A DNA stretch of 64,000 bases from Eudromia elegans (taxonomy: Eukaryota > Chordata > Aves > Tinamiformes > Tinamidae). A model generated the notes under the pieces. It worked only from the letters and a program-made list of their open reading frames with translations. It was not told where the DNA came from and made no database searches. Positions 46,796 through 60,126 of this stretch are shown here, piece by piece. The stretch spans positions 374,154 to 438,153 of the forward strand of contig PTEX01000207.1 of assembly GCA_003342815.1 (NCBI GenBank). Direction: 5' to 3'. Made by a program: the position numbers and the translations under genes. The stretch's first letter is position 1, and each line of letters opens with the position of its first letter.

Positions 46796-48080
46796 ACAGA
46801 ATTGCAGAATGGTTGAGGCTGGAAGGGACCTCTAGAGATCATCTAGTCCAACCTCCCTGCTCCACCAGGGACCTCTAGAGCACGTGGCACAGGGTGGCAT
46901 GCAGGCAGGTTTGGAAGACCTCCAGAGAAGGAGACTCCACAATCTCTCTGAGTAGCCTCTTCCAGGGCTTCATCACCTTCACAGTAAAGAAGTATCTTCC
47001 ATACAGAGATAGAACTTCCTGTGTTTCAATTTATACCCATTACCCCTTGTCTTGTTATTGGTCACCACCGCAAAGATTTTGGACCCATCCTCCCTACATT
47101 CTCCTCTCAGGTATTTACCTGATCTGTTGATCAGATCTCCTCTCAGTCTTCTCTTCTCCAGGCTAAACAGGCCCAGCGCCCTTAGTCTTTCCTCATAAGA
47201 CAGATGCTCCAGTTCCTTAATCATCTTCATCACTGTATGCTGGATCCTCTCTAAATGTTCCACACCCTCCTTGTACTGAGAAGCCCAGAAATGTACCCGA
47301 TACTCCCAGTGCGGCCTCACCAGAGATGAGTAGAGGGGCAGGATCCCCTCCCTTGATCTGCTGGCAACGCTCCTCCTCCTGATGCAGCTAGGATCCCATT
47401 GGCCTTCTTGACCATGAGGGCGGATTGCTGGCTCATGGTTAACTTCTTGTCAACCAGGACTTCCAAATCCCTCTCCATGGAGCTGCTTTCCAGCAGGTCA
47501 GCCCCTAATCTGTTCTAGTGCCTGGGATGCCCAAGTGCAGGACTCTGCATTTGTCCTTATTGAACCTCACGAGGCTCCTTTCCGCCCAGCTCTCCAACCT
47601 ATCCAAGTCCCTCTGAATGGCAGCACAGCCCTCTGGAGCATTGGCCACTCCACCCAGCTTGGTGCCATCTGCAGACTTGCCCAGGGTGCACTCTGTGCCT
47701 TTGTCCAAGTCATCGATGAACAAGTTGAACAGCACTGGGCACAGTACTGTACTGACCCTTGGGGGACATCACTGGCCACAGGCCTCCAACTAGACTTGGC
47801 CCCATTTATCACCATCCTCTGAGCTCTGCCATCTAGTCATTTCTCAGACCACCTCACTGTCCACTCATCTAACCCACACTTCCTGAGCTTTGCTATGAGG
47901 ACGTTATGTGAGACAGTGTCAAAAGCCTTGTAGAAGTCAAGGTAGACAACATCCACACCTCTCTCCTCATCCATCCATCCAGTCATCCCATCGTAGAAGG
48001 TTATCAGGTTGTTATGGTCAAACATGATTTCCCCTTGGTGAATCCATGCTGACTACGCCTCAGCACCTTCTTTTCCTTTG
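46796..48080 (-). mobile_element. CR1 LINE, 5'-truncated, with reverse-transcriptase remnants
   Basis: The minus strand holds the 3' end at about 46,800 (ggctggaagggacctctaga on +) and, further on, reverse-transcriptase blocks of CR1 ORF2: DVVYLDFYKAFDTVSHNVLI near 47,930, VPQGS near 47,760, [20 protein letters not shown] and [20 protein letters not shown] near 47,505-47,735. The catalytic FADD box reads SADG, and VPQGS and [10 protein letters not shown] lie in different frames, so it is inactive. The copy starts within the palm domain (GFTKG-like sequence near 48,045); everything upstream is missing. The best-preserved LINE in the window. Confidence 0.92.
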
Positions 48081-51000
48081 CATGTCTAGCCAAGGAACAT
48101 CAAAGATTTTACTTCATGCATGAGGTGATAGCATATAATATAAAAGGAGAAGGTCTATTTTACCACAGGCTACCAAATTCCATTGAGTTAATATATCTCT
48201 GCCCTTTGGATTAGTCCTGAATCTCTCTGCCATGCTAACATGGCATTAGTTACTTTAGCATGACATTCCTATCTTAGTTAACTTGGCATGTATATGTACT
48301 TTTCCAATTTATATTCCACTGTTAACTTTATCTATAATCCACAAATAAAAGACACATATGTACAGCCCTCTAAGAGACTTCCAAAGCTCACAGCAGAGCG
48401 TGTTGTATTTTGACAGCTGTCCTTTGAATCTTAAACTATAACCTCTCAGGGGACACAGCATTATGTAATTTTAGTGACAGCACAATTGTCATTCATCTAG
48501 AAAGAAGAATATTGTGATCTCAATGGAAAAGAAAAGTGATACTGCCATCTGTAAGCTTATAGTCCTTTTTCTTTGGTAATTTGTACCTCTCATGAAGGGT
48601 TGGGAGTGGAAATTACTACAAGCTGTTGAATGAAATGACATCATTTTGCCACCCACAAAATGTTACGAGTTTGACAGCCTAGAAAATGGCACAGCAGTAA
48701 GGAAAGAGCAATCTCATGGTAAGTGAGCACTCTTCATTTCTGGAATAAATGTAGTCTCATTGTCATGCATGACCACTATCTCTGTGGGACTCTGACCACT
48801 GTGGCCACAAAATCCAGTTTCAATAGTCTCTCTCTTCACTGGCTGCAGGATAGGAATTGCTGGAACTGCTTCTCTCCATGGTCCTCAGATTCTTACGGTT
48901 ATGTCAAATGAAATAGCATTTTGCTTTCAGGCAATTTACTTTCATCTGCCAGTTACTATGCTGCAAAACTAATAAACAGGGAAGTTTGGTTATGAAATTA
49001 GAAGTTGTTAGGAAGAATAGGATAATATAGTTTGAAAAATTCGTGGATCATAAAGAATTTCCTCTCTATTAATTTTGCAGCTGCTTTAATGTGCTCCTCT
49101 TAATGATGGAATACTGGAGGATATTTTTTCCATGTTTGAATTCCCTTCCATTACACGGCACACACCCTGTTAAGTAACCTGCAGCTGCTTTTATCTGCCA
49201 GTACTAATGCTGGTCCATTGTGATATATGACACATTGCAGAGCCCCTGTGACTTCTCAGCATATCCCAAATAAGCCAGCTTTAAGCAGAAGGGGGGCAGC
49301 ATATATGAAAAGAATTTGATGATGCCCTGAGATACTCAGAAGATGAATGAAGATTAGCAAATAACACTTTTGTAGACAGTTATTCACCCCTAGTTTCTGG
49401 CCAGCTCTGTGTGCAGTGCAGCAAGAAAACTGGTTTTAATTATTTTTTAATCAGCACTTTTTCTCTGTTCTGCCCTGTACTCTTTTAGAGGATCATAACC
49501 AGCATACTCCAATATCCACCCAAAGATGTTGTTCTTTCAAAGCCAACTGCAAATTAGGAGACCAATAAGACCATTTTTTTTCCCTTCATTTTTTCTTCTG
49601 AACTCAGGCACCACCTCTCTTTAAAAAAGAAGACCCAAAACTATGGAGAACTATAATTCTAACTGACAAGGTTGCCATTACTTAATGTTTGTTTTATACT
49701 TTCAGCATGTCACATAATCTAATTGGGATGTTTTGGAATAGTGAAGAAAATTTTTCCCCCCTAACAGCTGATGTCAAATGAAGTATTTATGGTTTCATAG
49801 AAACAAAGAGGAATATACAGAGACTGAAGGATAAAACAAAAAGTCAACCTTTTTTAATGGGCGTTAGCTGATTAGCTAGCTGATCATAGCCAATAGCACC
49901 CTAGCATAGCTGACAAGCTTCAGACTTGACTCTTCTATCCCTGCTATCTGAAATTTTGTACCTCCACTTTTTCTTTTTAGTTCTCACTAAGTGAACAGCT
50001 TCTTTATTTAATTCATCTCTTCATCTTACAGTTTTATGCTATGTCTTTACACCCATACCTCTCAGGGTGTTCCTTTTTTCTCTATGGAAGCATATTAATT
50101 GGGTGTTTCCATATAACCCTACCTATTTTATGGATCCTCTATAAAATTGATGTATAAAATTGATCCTCTAACTATCATGCATCATATGAAAGATGATTTT
50201 TGAAAACTGTTTTAATGTTCATCTCCATTTTTGCTTTATGTGTTATTCATTCATGACATGCAGAAACCTGGTCACATCTCCTTTCGATTTGCAAAAGGAG
50301 TAGGACTTCAGGAAGGACTTAACATCAGCTGAGCAAGAAAGTTTGGAAATATTCAGGAAAAAAAACCCCACAATCATTTGTACAGAAAGCAAAGTAGGAG
50401 TAGCATGATGAGACAAAAAAAAAGTGAGATAAATAAGTATAGTCTTCAGTAAAACACAGGAGTTTCTGAGATGCAGAGAAGAAATATTTGTGATGTAATG
50501 GTAGGCAACGCTTGTGAAGACAGGCATCTACTCTGGGGAAGCCCATGAGAAGAAGAGCTTCTTAAGACAGAACTGATTAACTGATCAAGACAGAAAAAAT
50601 CAAGCACCCCAACAAAAGTTCTGAATCTGTGTCTATATATATATACATATAAAAGGAGAAGTAATATAAAAGCAAGCAGTCGAGTGCAGCTGTGGACACT
50701 TGATGCAGGACCTAGAATATATGGAAGGACACATGGCACCTGGCCAGGTTTCTTGTTCTTAATCTTTCGACTGACTGGAGGCCAAACGATCACCAGTATT
50801 ACTTAACAGCATTAGAGCTGCTGTAAATTACACTGGCAGGGAGATTCCACTTGGGACTGTTGCATTAACTGTGAGAGAACCACACTCGACATTTCAAACT
50901 GTTATTCACTCGAGAAGAACCATTATTCTGAAGGAGCTGTTACTACTCTTATTTTTTCATCAGTAGTAATTCTTGTGAATAAGGAAAAGGTCGGCAGAGT

Positions 51001-52430
51001 GGCAAATACCATGGAAGATGGAGCAGTTATATGGAGAAATGTTGATTCTTTGATAAGCTGGACATTATATTAAAGTCAAATGTTAAGTTATGTGCTTAAA
51101 AACAAGCAATCAGGTCATTATCTGCAGAATAAAGTTTTGTGTTCTATGAAACAAGAGCTTTAAAAAGTCATTATATAGACAAGTGTTTCCTGAGGACAAT
51201 TTAGATTTTATATGAATTTTAAGTGACCATCCACACAAGGGAAGCTACTCTAAAACCATATATTTATCTTCTTTTATTCTTCCCAGACTGATTTACAGCA
51301 AAAAAATTCTTCCTTTATATATAGGGAGTATTCTGAAAACAAATAGAAGACAATTAGTTATCTGGATATAATCTCAGAGTTGTCATGGACTTTCTGGGTA
51401 GACAGACATCAACATGGCATCCTGTAGGAAAGCAGCAGTAAATTTCAAAGAGGCTGAACCAACATCATTCACTGAAGACTCAGAACATTTCACCACTGAC
51501 CTTTGAACAGCTTATCCTCGGTCTAATCTACTTTCTTCCTTCCTATCATACAAAAAATGTGCTTGGTTCCACCGCTCTGGGACAGCGAGGTACCCACAGC
51601 AGTCAGGGAACATCAGTTAATGGCGTAACCTACTGCAGCTCCTGGGTCTATCAAGTGTATTCTTAATCAAAAAGCATTCACCAGGGCTATTGCCGGTTCT
51701 TAACACTGTCTTGGAGGTTCTAAAATTCTTCAGTACACTCAGTCACCAATACGCACTTCTCTAAAGTTTTACTCTGTTTTTACAATATTCAAGATATTAC
51801 AATATCCCAACATTGTTCACAGAACTTCTATTATTCATATTAATCTTTCATATGTACTGATCCTTTATATATTTTATTTCATGTATTGAAAACTGGCAGT
51901 TGGCTGAGGGTCTGTTTTTCATGTACACTGAAATACCTTTAACTTCCACAAACAGCTGAAACTGAGCTACAAGGACATGTTTTTTATGTGTACAGAATGC
52001 CATATGGAGTCTGTGGTGGCAAACAGACCATATTGCTAAATCAATAACATAACGTAGGCATTTAACAGCTGACACTACTAGCACAAGACACATGAGTCAT
52101 TATAGGGTATGCAAGTATCTTATACTCTGACATACCAGTGATGTGTGAGAGCTTAGGTATCAGTTCTACGAACAGTCAATCTTGTACCATGAAAAGGGGA
52201 TATCCTTTTATCTAAATCAGAGAGAATTTTACCTGGCAAAATCTGAAACTTACTGCAAGGGCTTTGACTCAATTTTGAAACAGCACTTTGGGTTTTAGGT
52301 TGCACTTCACAAACATTAGGATAATAATGGGAAAGATATAAGCATGTTTTAGATGCAGGAAAAAAGATAAGAATTGACCAAAGGGGCAGTAAAGGGGCAG
52401 TAATTGAAGCCCCTAAAACATAAAAATAGA
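48081..52430. other. Intergenic, no gene recognised
   Basis: AT-rich sequence without a supported exon, RNA gene or named repeat. A TA-rich stretch (gtctatatatatatacatat) lies at 50,630-50,651. Confidence 0.6.
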
Positions 52431-52474
52431 TGAATGAATGAATGAATGAATGAATGAATGAATGAATGAATGTT
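52431..52474. repeat. (TGAA)n microsatellite
   Basis: About ten uninterrupted copies of TGAA. Likely length-variable. Confidence 0.95.
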
Positions 52475-53399
52475 CAAATTCTTCTAAACAACACAATTCT
52501 AGTATAAATATGAAATAATGAGCAAAGAATTGAACTAGATCTCCTGCCTACAAGCTACACATATTTTAAAATATTGCGAGAAAATAACTGTTTTTTTAAA
52601 AAAAAGTGATAAACCTTCAGCCTTATGTGTACAAGGAATATCTCTGCTTAAAGACAACAAGGCAACAGCTTTTCTTTCTAAGTACGTACCCAATTCTAAG
52701 CTCTGCAGCAGCTTTCAGCAAAATGCAATCTCAAATTTTGAATTAACTACACAAAAGTGAAAAGAGAACAGAGCAACCAGTGAAATATCTTTTTCCCTTC
52801 ATTTGTGAATGACATGGACTTGAAAAATACTGCCTGAAAGGTAGTTATTTAAAATGTCCTTTTTAGCAGGATGAGGTAAGTAGAAGAAGAACTGAAAAAC
52901 CTATGACTGTGCCATAGAGAACACAGTAGCCGTAAGTCCTGCGCATTTACAAGTTCTGGATCCTGTTTGAAACCTGGCAGATTCCCTTGAGCAGGTAGCA
53001 GCTGTGAGCAGCCGTGTGAAACATGGTGCTGGCTACTACTTAGTTCTCCATTATGCGAAATCAGAGGCAATTTAGGGCTCTCTAGATAAGGCTATATACC
53101 TGCTGCCTGTTTAGAAACTTTCATTTTGAATGAAAGTTCCTGCTTTAAAAGTGAATTTTTTGTTGCCAGCATACCATGCTGAAGTTTAATGATTCTCTGT
53201 CCAGCAAACGACTAAAGCTTCTAACACTGTAAATGGACAGGGACTTGGCTATGTGTGTGAGCCCATTCCAGTCTTCATCAGCTAAAGTATCTGAAGTCTC
53301 TAATATTACTCCTTTTAGAGAAGCGCAATAAACATAAAAACTTACGGAGAATTAATTTCCTAATACTTACAAATTACTTTGGAAAAATGTATAGAGTGG

Positions 53400-53520
53400 A
53401 CACACACACACACATATATATAAAACATAAAAATATATATATAACTTATACCGTTTATTATATATAAATATATACATCCATAATGCATATTTTTATATAA
53501 TAAGAACAATTGCTTGCATA
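53400..53520. repeat. CA/TA-rich simple repeat
   Basis: A short (CA)n passes into (TA)n, then a long A/T-only region around 53,410-53,500. Confidence 0.8.
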
Positions 53521-56500
53521 TAATTGACTTTTGTATTATTAGTCAATTTTTATAATTTATTCTATTCTTGCTGTAGGTTCCTATTCACATCCACAAACAT
53601 TATGATAAACTTACAGCTACCACACCACATTATTTGAACCTCCCTAATCTGCAGAGAGAGATAAAAACATCGGTTAAAAATATATGAGAAATCATACTAA
53701 AAATAAAGAATTTTAATATCTGTTATTACTATGCCTATCTGTTATCACAATGACATCCATTTCAGGACCCCTGTTTGCTGATATAACTCAGCTATCAGAA
53801 TAAGGAAATGTAGTTCCTTGATATAAATCCATAAGTCAGTAAAAGTCAATAACTTTATTGCAGTGAGTCACTGTTTCAAGCATTTGCATGTTCACCATAT
53901 GATGGTGAAAGGGGACACAGCGTCACAGGTGCTCTAATAGTTACTACTATTGAGTGGCAAAATTTAGAGAAGAGAGAATGAGACAAAAATTAGAGATGCG
54001 GATTCAAGTTTCTACAAAGCTGGAGGACTTCATCTTAAAATGGAGGAACAATTCTCTGACTTTATCAAGCAAAAAGGAATAGGGGAGAAAGGAATTAGTT
54101 CATTAAATGTGCCTGGCTTTTGAAAAGCCTTTGACAGAAAGCACTGTGAATGGATTATGGACAACACTAGCCACTGATAGGGTAAGAAGAAAATTATAGT
54201 CTTGAATCAGAAACCAAAAAGATGGAAAAAAACCTCAAAGACCCAACTGTCTAAAGAAAGATGTGGTCAATGGACAGAAGCCTCGTCCTTCTGTCCTGTA
54301 TAGGTTCAGCACTTGGCACCAAAGTGACATGTTCCATGACTGGTGTCTGACATACTACTACAAAATATAATATAAAGTGACAATTAATATAAAACAACAG
54401 TAAAACATTAATAGTTGGGATGAGTTAAGGTTCCAAAGTATGATTTTTAAATTAATGATCTGGAAAAAAAAAAAAGGAAATCTAGTAAGGCAAAATTTAC
54501 AAATGACTCACAAGTCCTTTCATCAGTGAATATGGTAGTCACATGAAAAATTGTTGAGATATACATGAATACATTTTTTTCAAGTACATGTGATTAAATT
54601 AATAGAGTATTTTTAATTACCAGACTCATTTAGTGGGCCTCAGTGGAACACTTCTTCAGGTGAACAGCAGAAGTATTTACAGTCAAGAGCGCAAAGATTG
54701 GTCACATACATTTATTTGTATGAAGGATAAAACTAAATATTATCCAAATATGTTCCTTGGGATTATTTCTAATCTTTAATACACTTTAAAATGCTGATTA
54801 ATGAAAGCTGCTTGAAGAAGTGGGAAAAATGTTCTCCCCACCTATTCCCCAGGAAAGTGAAGTGAGGTGGAGGATAAGGTCCATGTATTGAGTTCAAGGC
54901 TCAGGAAGGAGACAGGTTGACTTAGCAAAAGCTCCAGAAGTTATGGTCCTTTGTGGTGGTGTCTCAGGACAGCACAAGAAGGAAAATCTTAGTGGTGTCT
55001 GTTCCCTTCACAGTGTATTTCCAGTCTACCATGCTAGCCAGGGTGCCACAGGCATTTCCAAAGCACTGCCTGCTGCAGTCATGGCAGTCAGGGTTTGCTC
55101 TACTCAGAGAGGAGGGAGACAGCTTTTCCTGTTTTGCAATCCTCCTCCTCAGGTACTCATGAGCTACTGAACCGCAGCAACTTGCTGAAATGCAGCTGGG
55201 GCTTTGGTCTCCTTGATTTCAGGATTTCTTGACATAATAATGGAATGAAAGGTTATTGTTGGGCTAAGCCCTGCACAGCTAATCCTAAATACTTTCTACC
55301 TTTTAATACTCTAAAACACTGAACCATTTATGAACAAGCCATCCCACAGTTGAATGTCAGTCCAGGTGCTTTGCATGTACCATGCCTGAAATTGCTCTCT
55401 GGGAAAACTATGGTATCCTGTATAGCAAGAAAGAAACTTGCTTTTTCACCACTGTGTTTAACACGTTAACATATTTAGAGAAGAGGTTTTCCACAGACAG
55501 CTCAGAGGAACTGTAGCATAACTGTAGCATAAAGATATGTTAGATCTTTAGATCTCTGATCTCTTTAGATTCATTAAGGGACATCTGGCTGCTGAAGACG
55601 GGTTAAATTGGAGTGGGTCTCAGTTTGGCTTGCAGTAGGAAGAAGGGTTATTTGCCTTTGCCACTTCTGAATGTTATTTTGAAAAAACATCAGGTGTTCT
55701 TCTTGAACCAGCACACTGAGCACGTACAGTATTGTTGGCTCCTCATTCTCAGAAACACACACCAGGTGCCTTTGCAGAGTGTTAGCAGATTAATGTACTA
55801 GGGGAAGAGGGGGAAACCAAAACCACCTGCATTTGTCTATATATAAAGGAAGCGAAAGGGAGTGAGAAGGCAGTTCAAAGTGTTATACAACTTCTACAGT
55901 CCTTTACGTGGGAAAAAAAGAAAAGCTACTGCCTGGCATAGCTACCAGACACACATCTTGGGTGTAGTCTGAATTAATCTGTGATAAAAGAGAGCATGGG
56001 GAGAACTGACTCGACTGCTCAGAGCCCTTTTTGAGCCAGTGTTACTGCTGAAAATGAAGCAACCCTTAGCAAAAGAGTGGTGAGAAGAGCACAAGGCTAA
56101 GGGTCCAAGTGGAAGATTCATTGGTGGTATCCACCCAAAGCTGAGACACTGCGGTGCTGCCAACGACAGAAATGGCAGGAAGACTCCCTCAAGCTCTTTG
56201 AGAGAACTCTGTGTTGCTGGGTGTGAGAATACAGTACAATAATCTGTCAGAGGATAAAAAGTGCTATTTGCTGCCAAATGTATCCTGAGGGTGTACACAG
56301 AGAGAAAGTTTGAATGATAAATTACAGTCAATATGTCTGGTAATCATAACTGCAGTGGAAACCACTGACAGTCTTGGCAGCACACTTCAAAATCCTTTCC
56401 ATCCTGAAATATAACTTCTCTTTTAGATCCCTTCCTGCTGTTGCTCAGGATTGACTGATGCTCTCTTGGTCTTTCTAGGTCAGATAACTGTTGAAATGCA

Positions 56501-57149
56501 TTCAGGAACCTCAAGCATGTTCCTGTGTAGATACAGAGACTCACTAGACCTGAACTAGATGGACATTTTGATGTCTCTCTACAAAGACATTTACAACATC
56601 CTGCACTTCTTTTCTCATTAGAAGATATTTAATTCTTGTAATTTCTAGAAATCTCTTAGAAATTTAACATAGTTCCTGTTCCTCATCTATATTATGTCAC
56701 TGATCAGATAAGAAATCTAGACCACTTTAAAGAATTACATGATTTCCAGCCTTATATCTCCTTTCTATGAGATAAAGCGGGAATCATGTTCCAGCTTCCT
56801 CAAATCCTTGTAAAAAGCTAGAAGCTGAATGAGAAGTGGGGTTGAATCTTAGACAAGATTAATACAGCAGTATGAAAAGGAGCCTTAGGAAAGTGTAAGA
56901 CTGAAAAAAAAAAAAAGAGGAACAATGAAAACACTGTGATAAGATTATGGGTCAAAAGAAACCCATATCTTAAGGGAAACAAGCATTGATATGTGCCTTT
57001 ACAGTCCTTTTGCCTTACTTAAGGACTTCAAGTAATTAATCTTTTAAGGTGTGTTTGGGACCTGTTGATTCTGGGCTAACACTGGGGACAAATAAATACC
57101 CAGGCTGGCTTAACATGATGATGCAAGTTGTAAACCATGCTGATATAAG
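53521..57149. other. Intergenic, no gene recognised
   Basis: No exon that I can support. Minor features: an 'actgtagcata' doublet at about 55,511-55,533 followed by repeated 'gatct' words to 55,568. Confidence 0.55.
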
Positions 57150-57540
57150 CAGCTCTTGGCCGTATTGCTCATTCTCACCCCCACTCCTCCCTTTTCTCTC
57201 GAGCTGACGCAGCGATTCCCATGCTCACCTGGGAAGGCTGCTCTGGGAACCGAACCTTGGAAAAATGGCACCGCTGCAAAGGGGCCGCTGCAAAGGGGCA
57301 GGCAGGCGAGCCTGGGGATCGCTGCCCGAGACCTCATCCCAGGCCGACGTGCGGCAGCCTCTGGAGCATCTCTCGCCTTGCCCTGGTACCCTTGGCCTGT
57401 GGGTGCCCAAAGAAGCCGCTCACCAAACAGCCCCAGGGCTCTGCCGGGCTCTGCCTGGCCTTGGGGTGCTCTCAGCATCCTCGGATGTCCGGATGGTCTT
57501 TCACGGGGAGCAGAGGTGCTGCAGCAGCAGAATGTAATTC
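57150..57540. other. GC-rich patch with minus-strand splice donor
   Basis: Composition rises over about 390 bp in otherwise AT-rich sequence. The minus strand has a strong donor consensus CCCAG|GTGAGC (exon side ends at 57,229). A 14-bp unit CCGCTGCAAAGGGG occurs twice in tandem at 57,271-57,298. Open frames on both strands resemble no protein I know. Possible non-coding first exon or promoter; function unknown. Confidence 0.35.
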
Positions 57541-60028
57541 ATCGGGCTCAGGATGCATTGATATCACATAAGAAAATTGGTGGCATTTAATAAGAAAAAT
57601 ACGTGTTTTTGTCAGTTTGTTATTTTGCCGTACAATCTAATGTAGCTTTTTCCTCCCCTTCCCTGGCACCAGGCTGGCTATTATTTATTTATAGAGCATG
57701 AAAATATGGGCTAAGCTCTTAAAAAAAAAAAAAAAAAGATATGGGAAAGGTGTGGTCTCTTCCTCCGAGCACCAGCAGGCTAACTTTAGATGTGATGAGA
57801 TACAGTGGGAGTGACAAGACAGGAGGGTTAGATGGGCTCATGGACAAAGATGACAACATAAATACATGAAGTCTCCTGGTGAAGATATTTTAGTTGCTCA
57901 TGTTTTATAATAATATTGTTGATTCACAGGAAATCATTATTTTGCCACTATAAACTCAGATAGACCTAAGAAATGACTGACTTTCTTGTTCTTTGGAACA
58001 GCGATTCTGAAAAATTCTACTGCAAGCCATCTGCAGGCTGCTTTTGTGCCCTTCTCCTTTTTATTCTGAAACAACAGTAAAACCTAACAAAGAATTGAAG
58101 ATACTAGGAAATTTAAAGCAATTTTAGTCATAAAGAAATTTAAAGTAAACCTACATGGGATCTGATACTGCATGGGAAACAGCTCTGAAATCCAAAGTGA
58201 GAAGCAGCATGATCAAAAAACCCAAAAGGCGGTTTTGAATTCAACATATTGTTTGGAGGGAGGGCAGGAGGCGAAGCATGAGTCTCTGTGACACTTGCAA
58301 AGAGAACGTTTCAAGGGCTGAAGAGCAACACAAAGTACAATAAAAGCTTGAACGAGAGATTTGTCCAAAGTTATGAAAAAGACAGAACCTTGGTAAGAGG
58401 AATGCAAGAATCTCCATGAGTTCCAGCTATATACACAGTGTAGAGGGAAAAAATGATGCAATTAATCTCTAATATGGCAGACTGCAAAAATGGTTGCATT
58501 TCTGATACTGAGCCGGGTAATGAAGAAAATCTGGGTAAGACAAACAGAACAAATAAACATGCTCTAATTTCTCCTTAATCTAAATGGAATTCAATCTTAC
58601 AGGTCAGCTGTAAGAGGCTACCCACAACATCCCGCTTAATATCCTACACCCAGTAACTTTGCCATATTTTCTTGTTAAATGAAACATATTGAGACGTATT
58701 TCATTAAGAGTAACAAGAGTAACAAATCGTGTGTCACTTGAATTCTATCTTCATTGCTTTTTAATTAGAGTCAAAATACTGTTTAATAAGATAACTTTTC
58801 TGTCCAAAAAATTATGCAAATGGTAGCTGCCCATCTGCAATTGTCTGAGACACCCTATTTGTTAGATATGAATGGCTGTAGGATCTGCTCTCGGAAAGAA
58901 TTATGGTGCAGCTAAGGGTCACTGTCAAACTTCGATATAATTTCTAAGAAAGAATTTGCCTCAGGCTTTCTGATTTACAGAGAGCCATCAGGTTCAAACA
59001 CAGGCAACTTTTGATACGAATTAGGTGCTGGATGTTTTGCAGAATAAAACTCAAGAGGGGTGTCTCCCAAGTGGTAAATGCAAAATGCTGTAGGTCAGAA
59101 TTCACACTGCCAACAATGCAAAATCTGATGACTCTCTTGTGTTTAAAAATACAGAAAATACAGCACTTTGTGAGAGGAACAGCTTAAAAAAAATTAAAGT
59201 CTGAGGCTGCAAGAGGCAAACATACCCCAGGACCAGCCTAAGGTTTTTCTCAGTGTAGTTTTGGCCCTGAAGATTCTGCTGTGTTAGTCTCCTCTATGGC
59301 TACTTAAAACACCTGGCTGTCACAGAGCTCCCTCCCTTCTCAGGCCAGGTAAAGGCTGTGTCGCGAGCCTGGCTCTTGGATGCATCCTGCTGTTTCCCCG
59401 CGGCAGGCAAGGAGCAGCCCTGGGCTTCCAGGGCCTTGCGGCACACTGGCAACAAGTTCCTCCCTGCGTGTCCTTTCTGCCAATTGTTCTTGGCAAAGGG
59501 ACTGGGGAAGACTATTGTTGTTGCTGGCTGTTATCTCTGCCTCGGAGGCCACTTGGCAGAGGTGCAAATCCATCTCTCTGGTGTGGAAACAACCTACTGG
59601 ACTCTGGATGAGTCAGTTCATTAATAAACAAAGAGCTACAGAGGAAGCGGGAATCAGTCTTAACAAAATAAATGCCTAAGAAGCTTATTGGATGTTATAA
59701 TGTTTGTCCTCCCTTGCATGACACTGTTTTATCTCAGACCCCAGCCTTCCTATCAAAAAATGGGGAAGTTAGTACTTTATAAAATTTTAATCAGCTTAAA
59801 TGTTGATGCATTACTTACATAGCATGGAAAGTATTTTCTATGTTGTTGTTGCCGAAGATGGGCTATTTTTAATTATTAATTCATTTTATTCTGTTTCTGT
59901 GACTTCTTTGCTTTACCATTGCTGGCTGAAAAATTGTTCACAATCTATTGGTTACTCTATTGCTGTCAAGTAGTCTGAGCCAGCTGCTCTGCAGGGAACT
60001 CAAGACTAAGTATTAAATTCTTGTGATT
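57541..60028. other. Intergenic, no gene recognised
   Basis: AT-rich with an A run at 57,720-57,737 and a slightly GC-richer segment at 59,340-59,600. No coding match recognised. Confidence 0.55.
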
Positions 60029-60035
60029 TTTTTTT

Positions 60036-60125
<90 letters not shown>
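60029..60125. repeat. Long poly-T tract
   Basis: About 95 bases almost wholly T with single C, A and G interruptions. No LINE or SINE body was recognised at either side. The length may be affected by sequencing error. Confidence 0.9.

Positions 60126-60126
<1 letters not shown>

Noticed and set aside
57110-57590. Open frames of 60-144 codons in the GC-rich patch
   Set aside because: No similarity to a known protein, including BLOC1S5, and frames open on both strands. Kept only as a composition feature.
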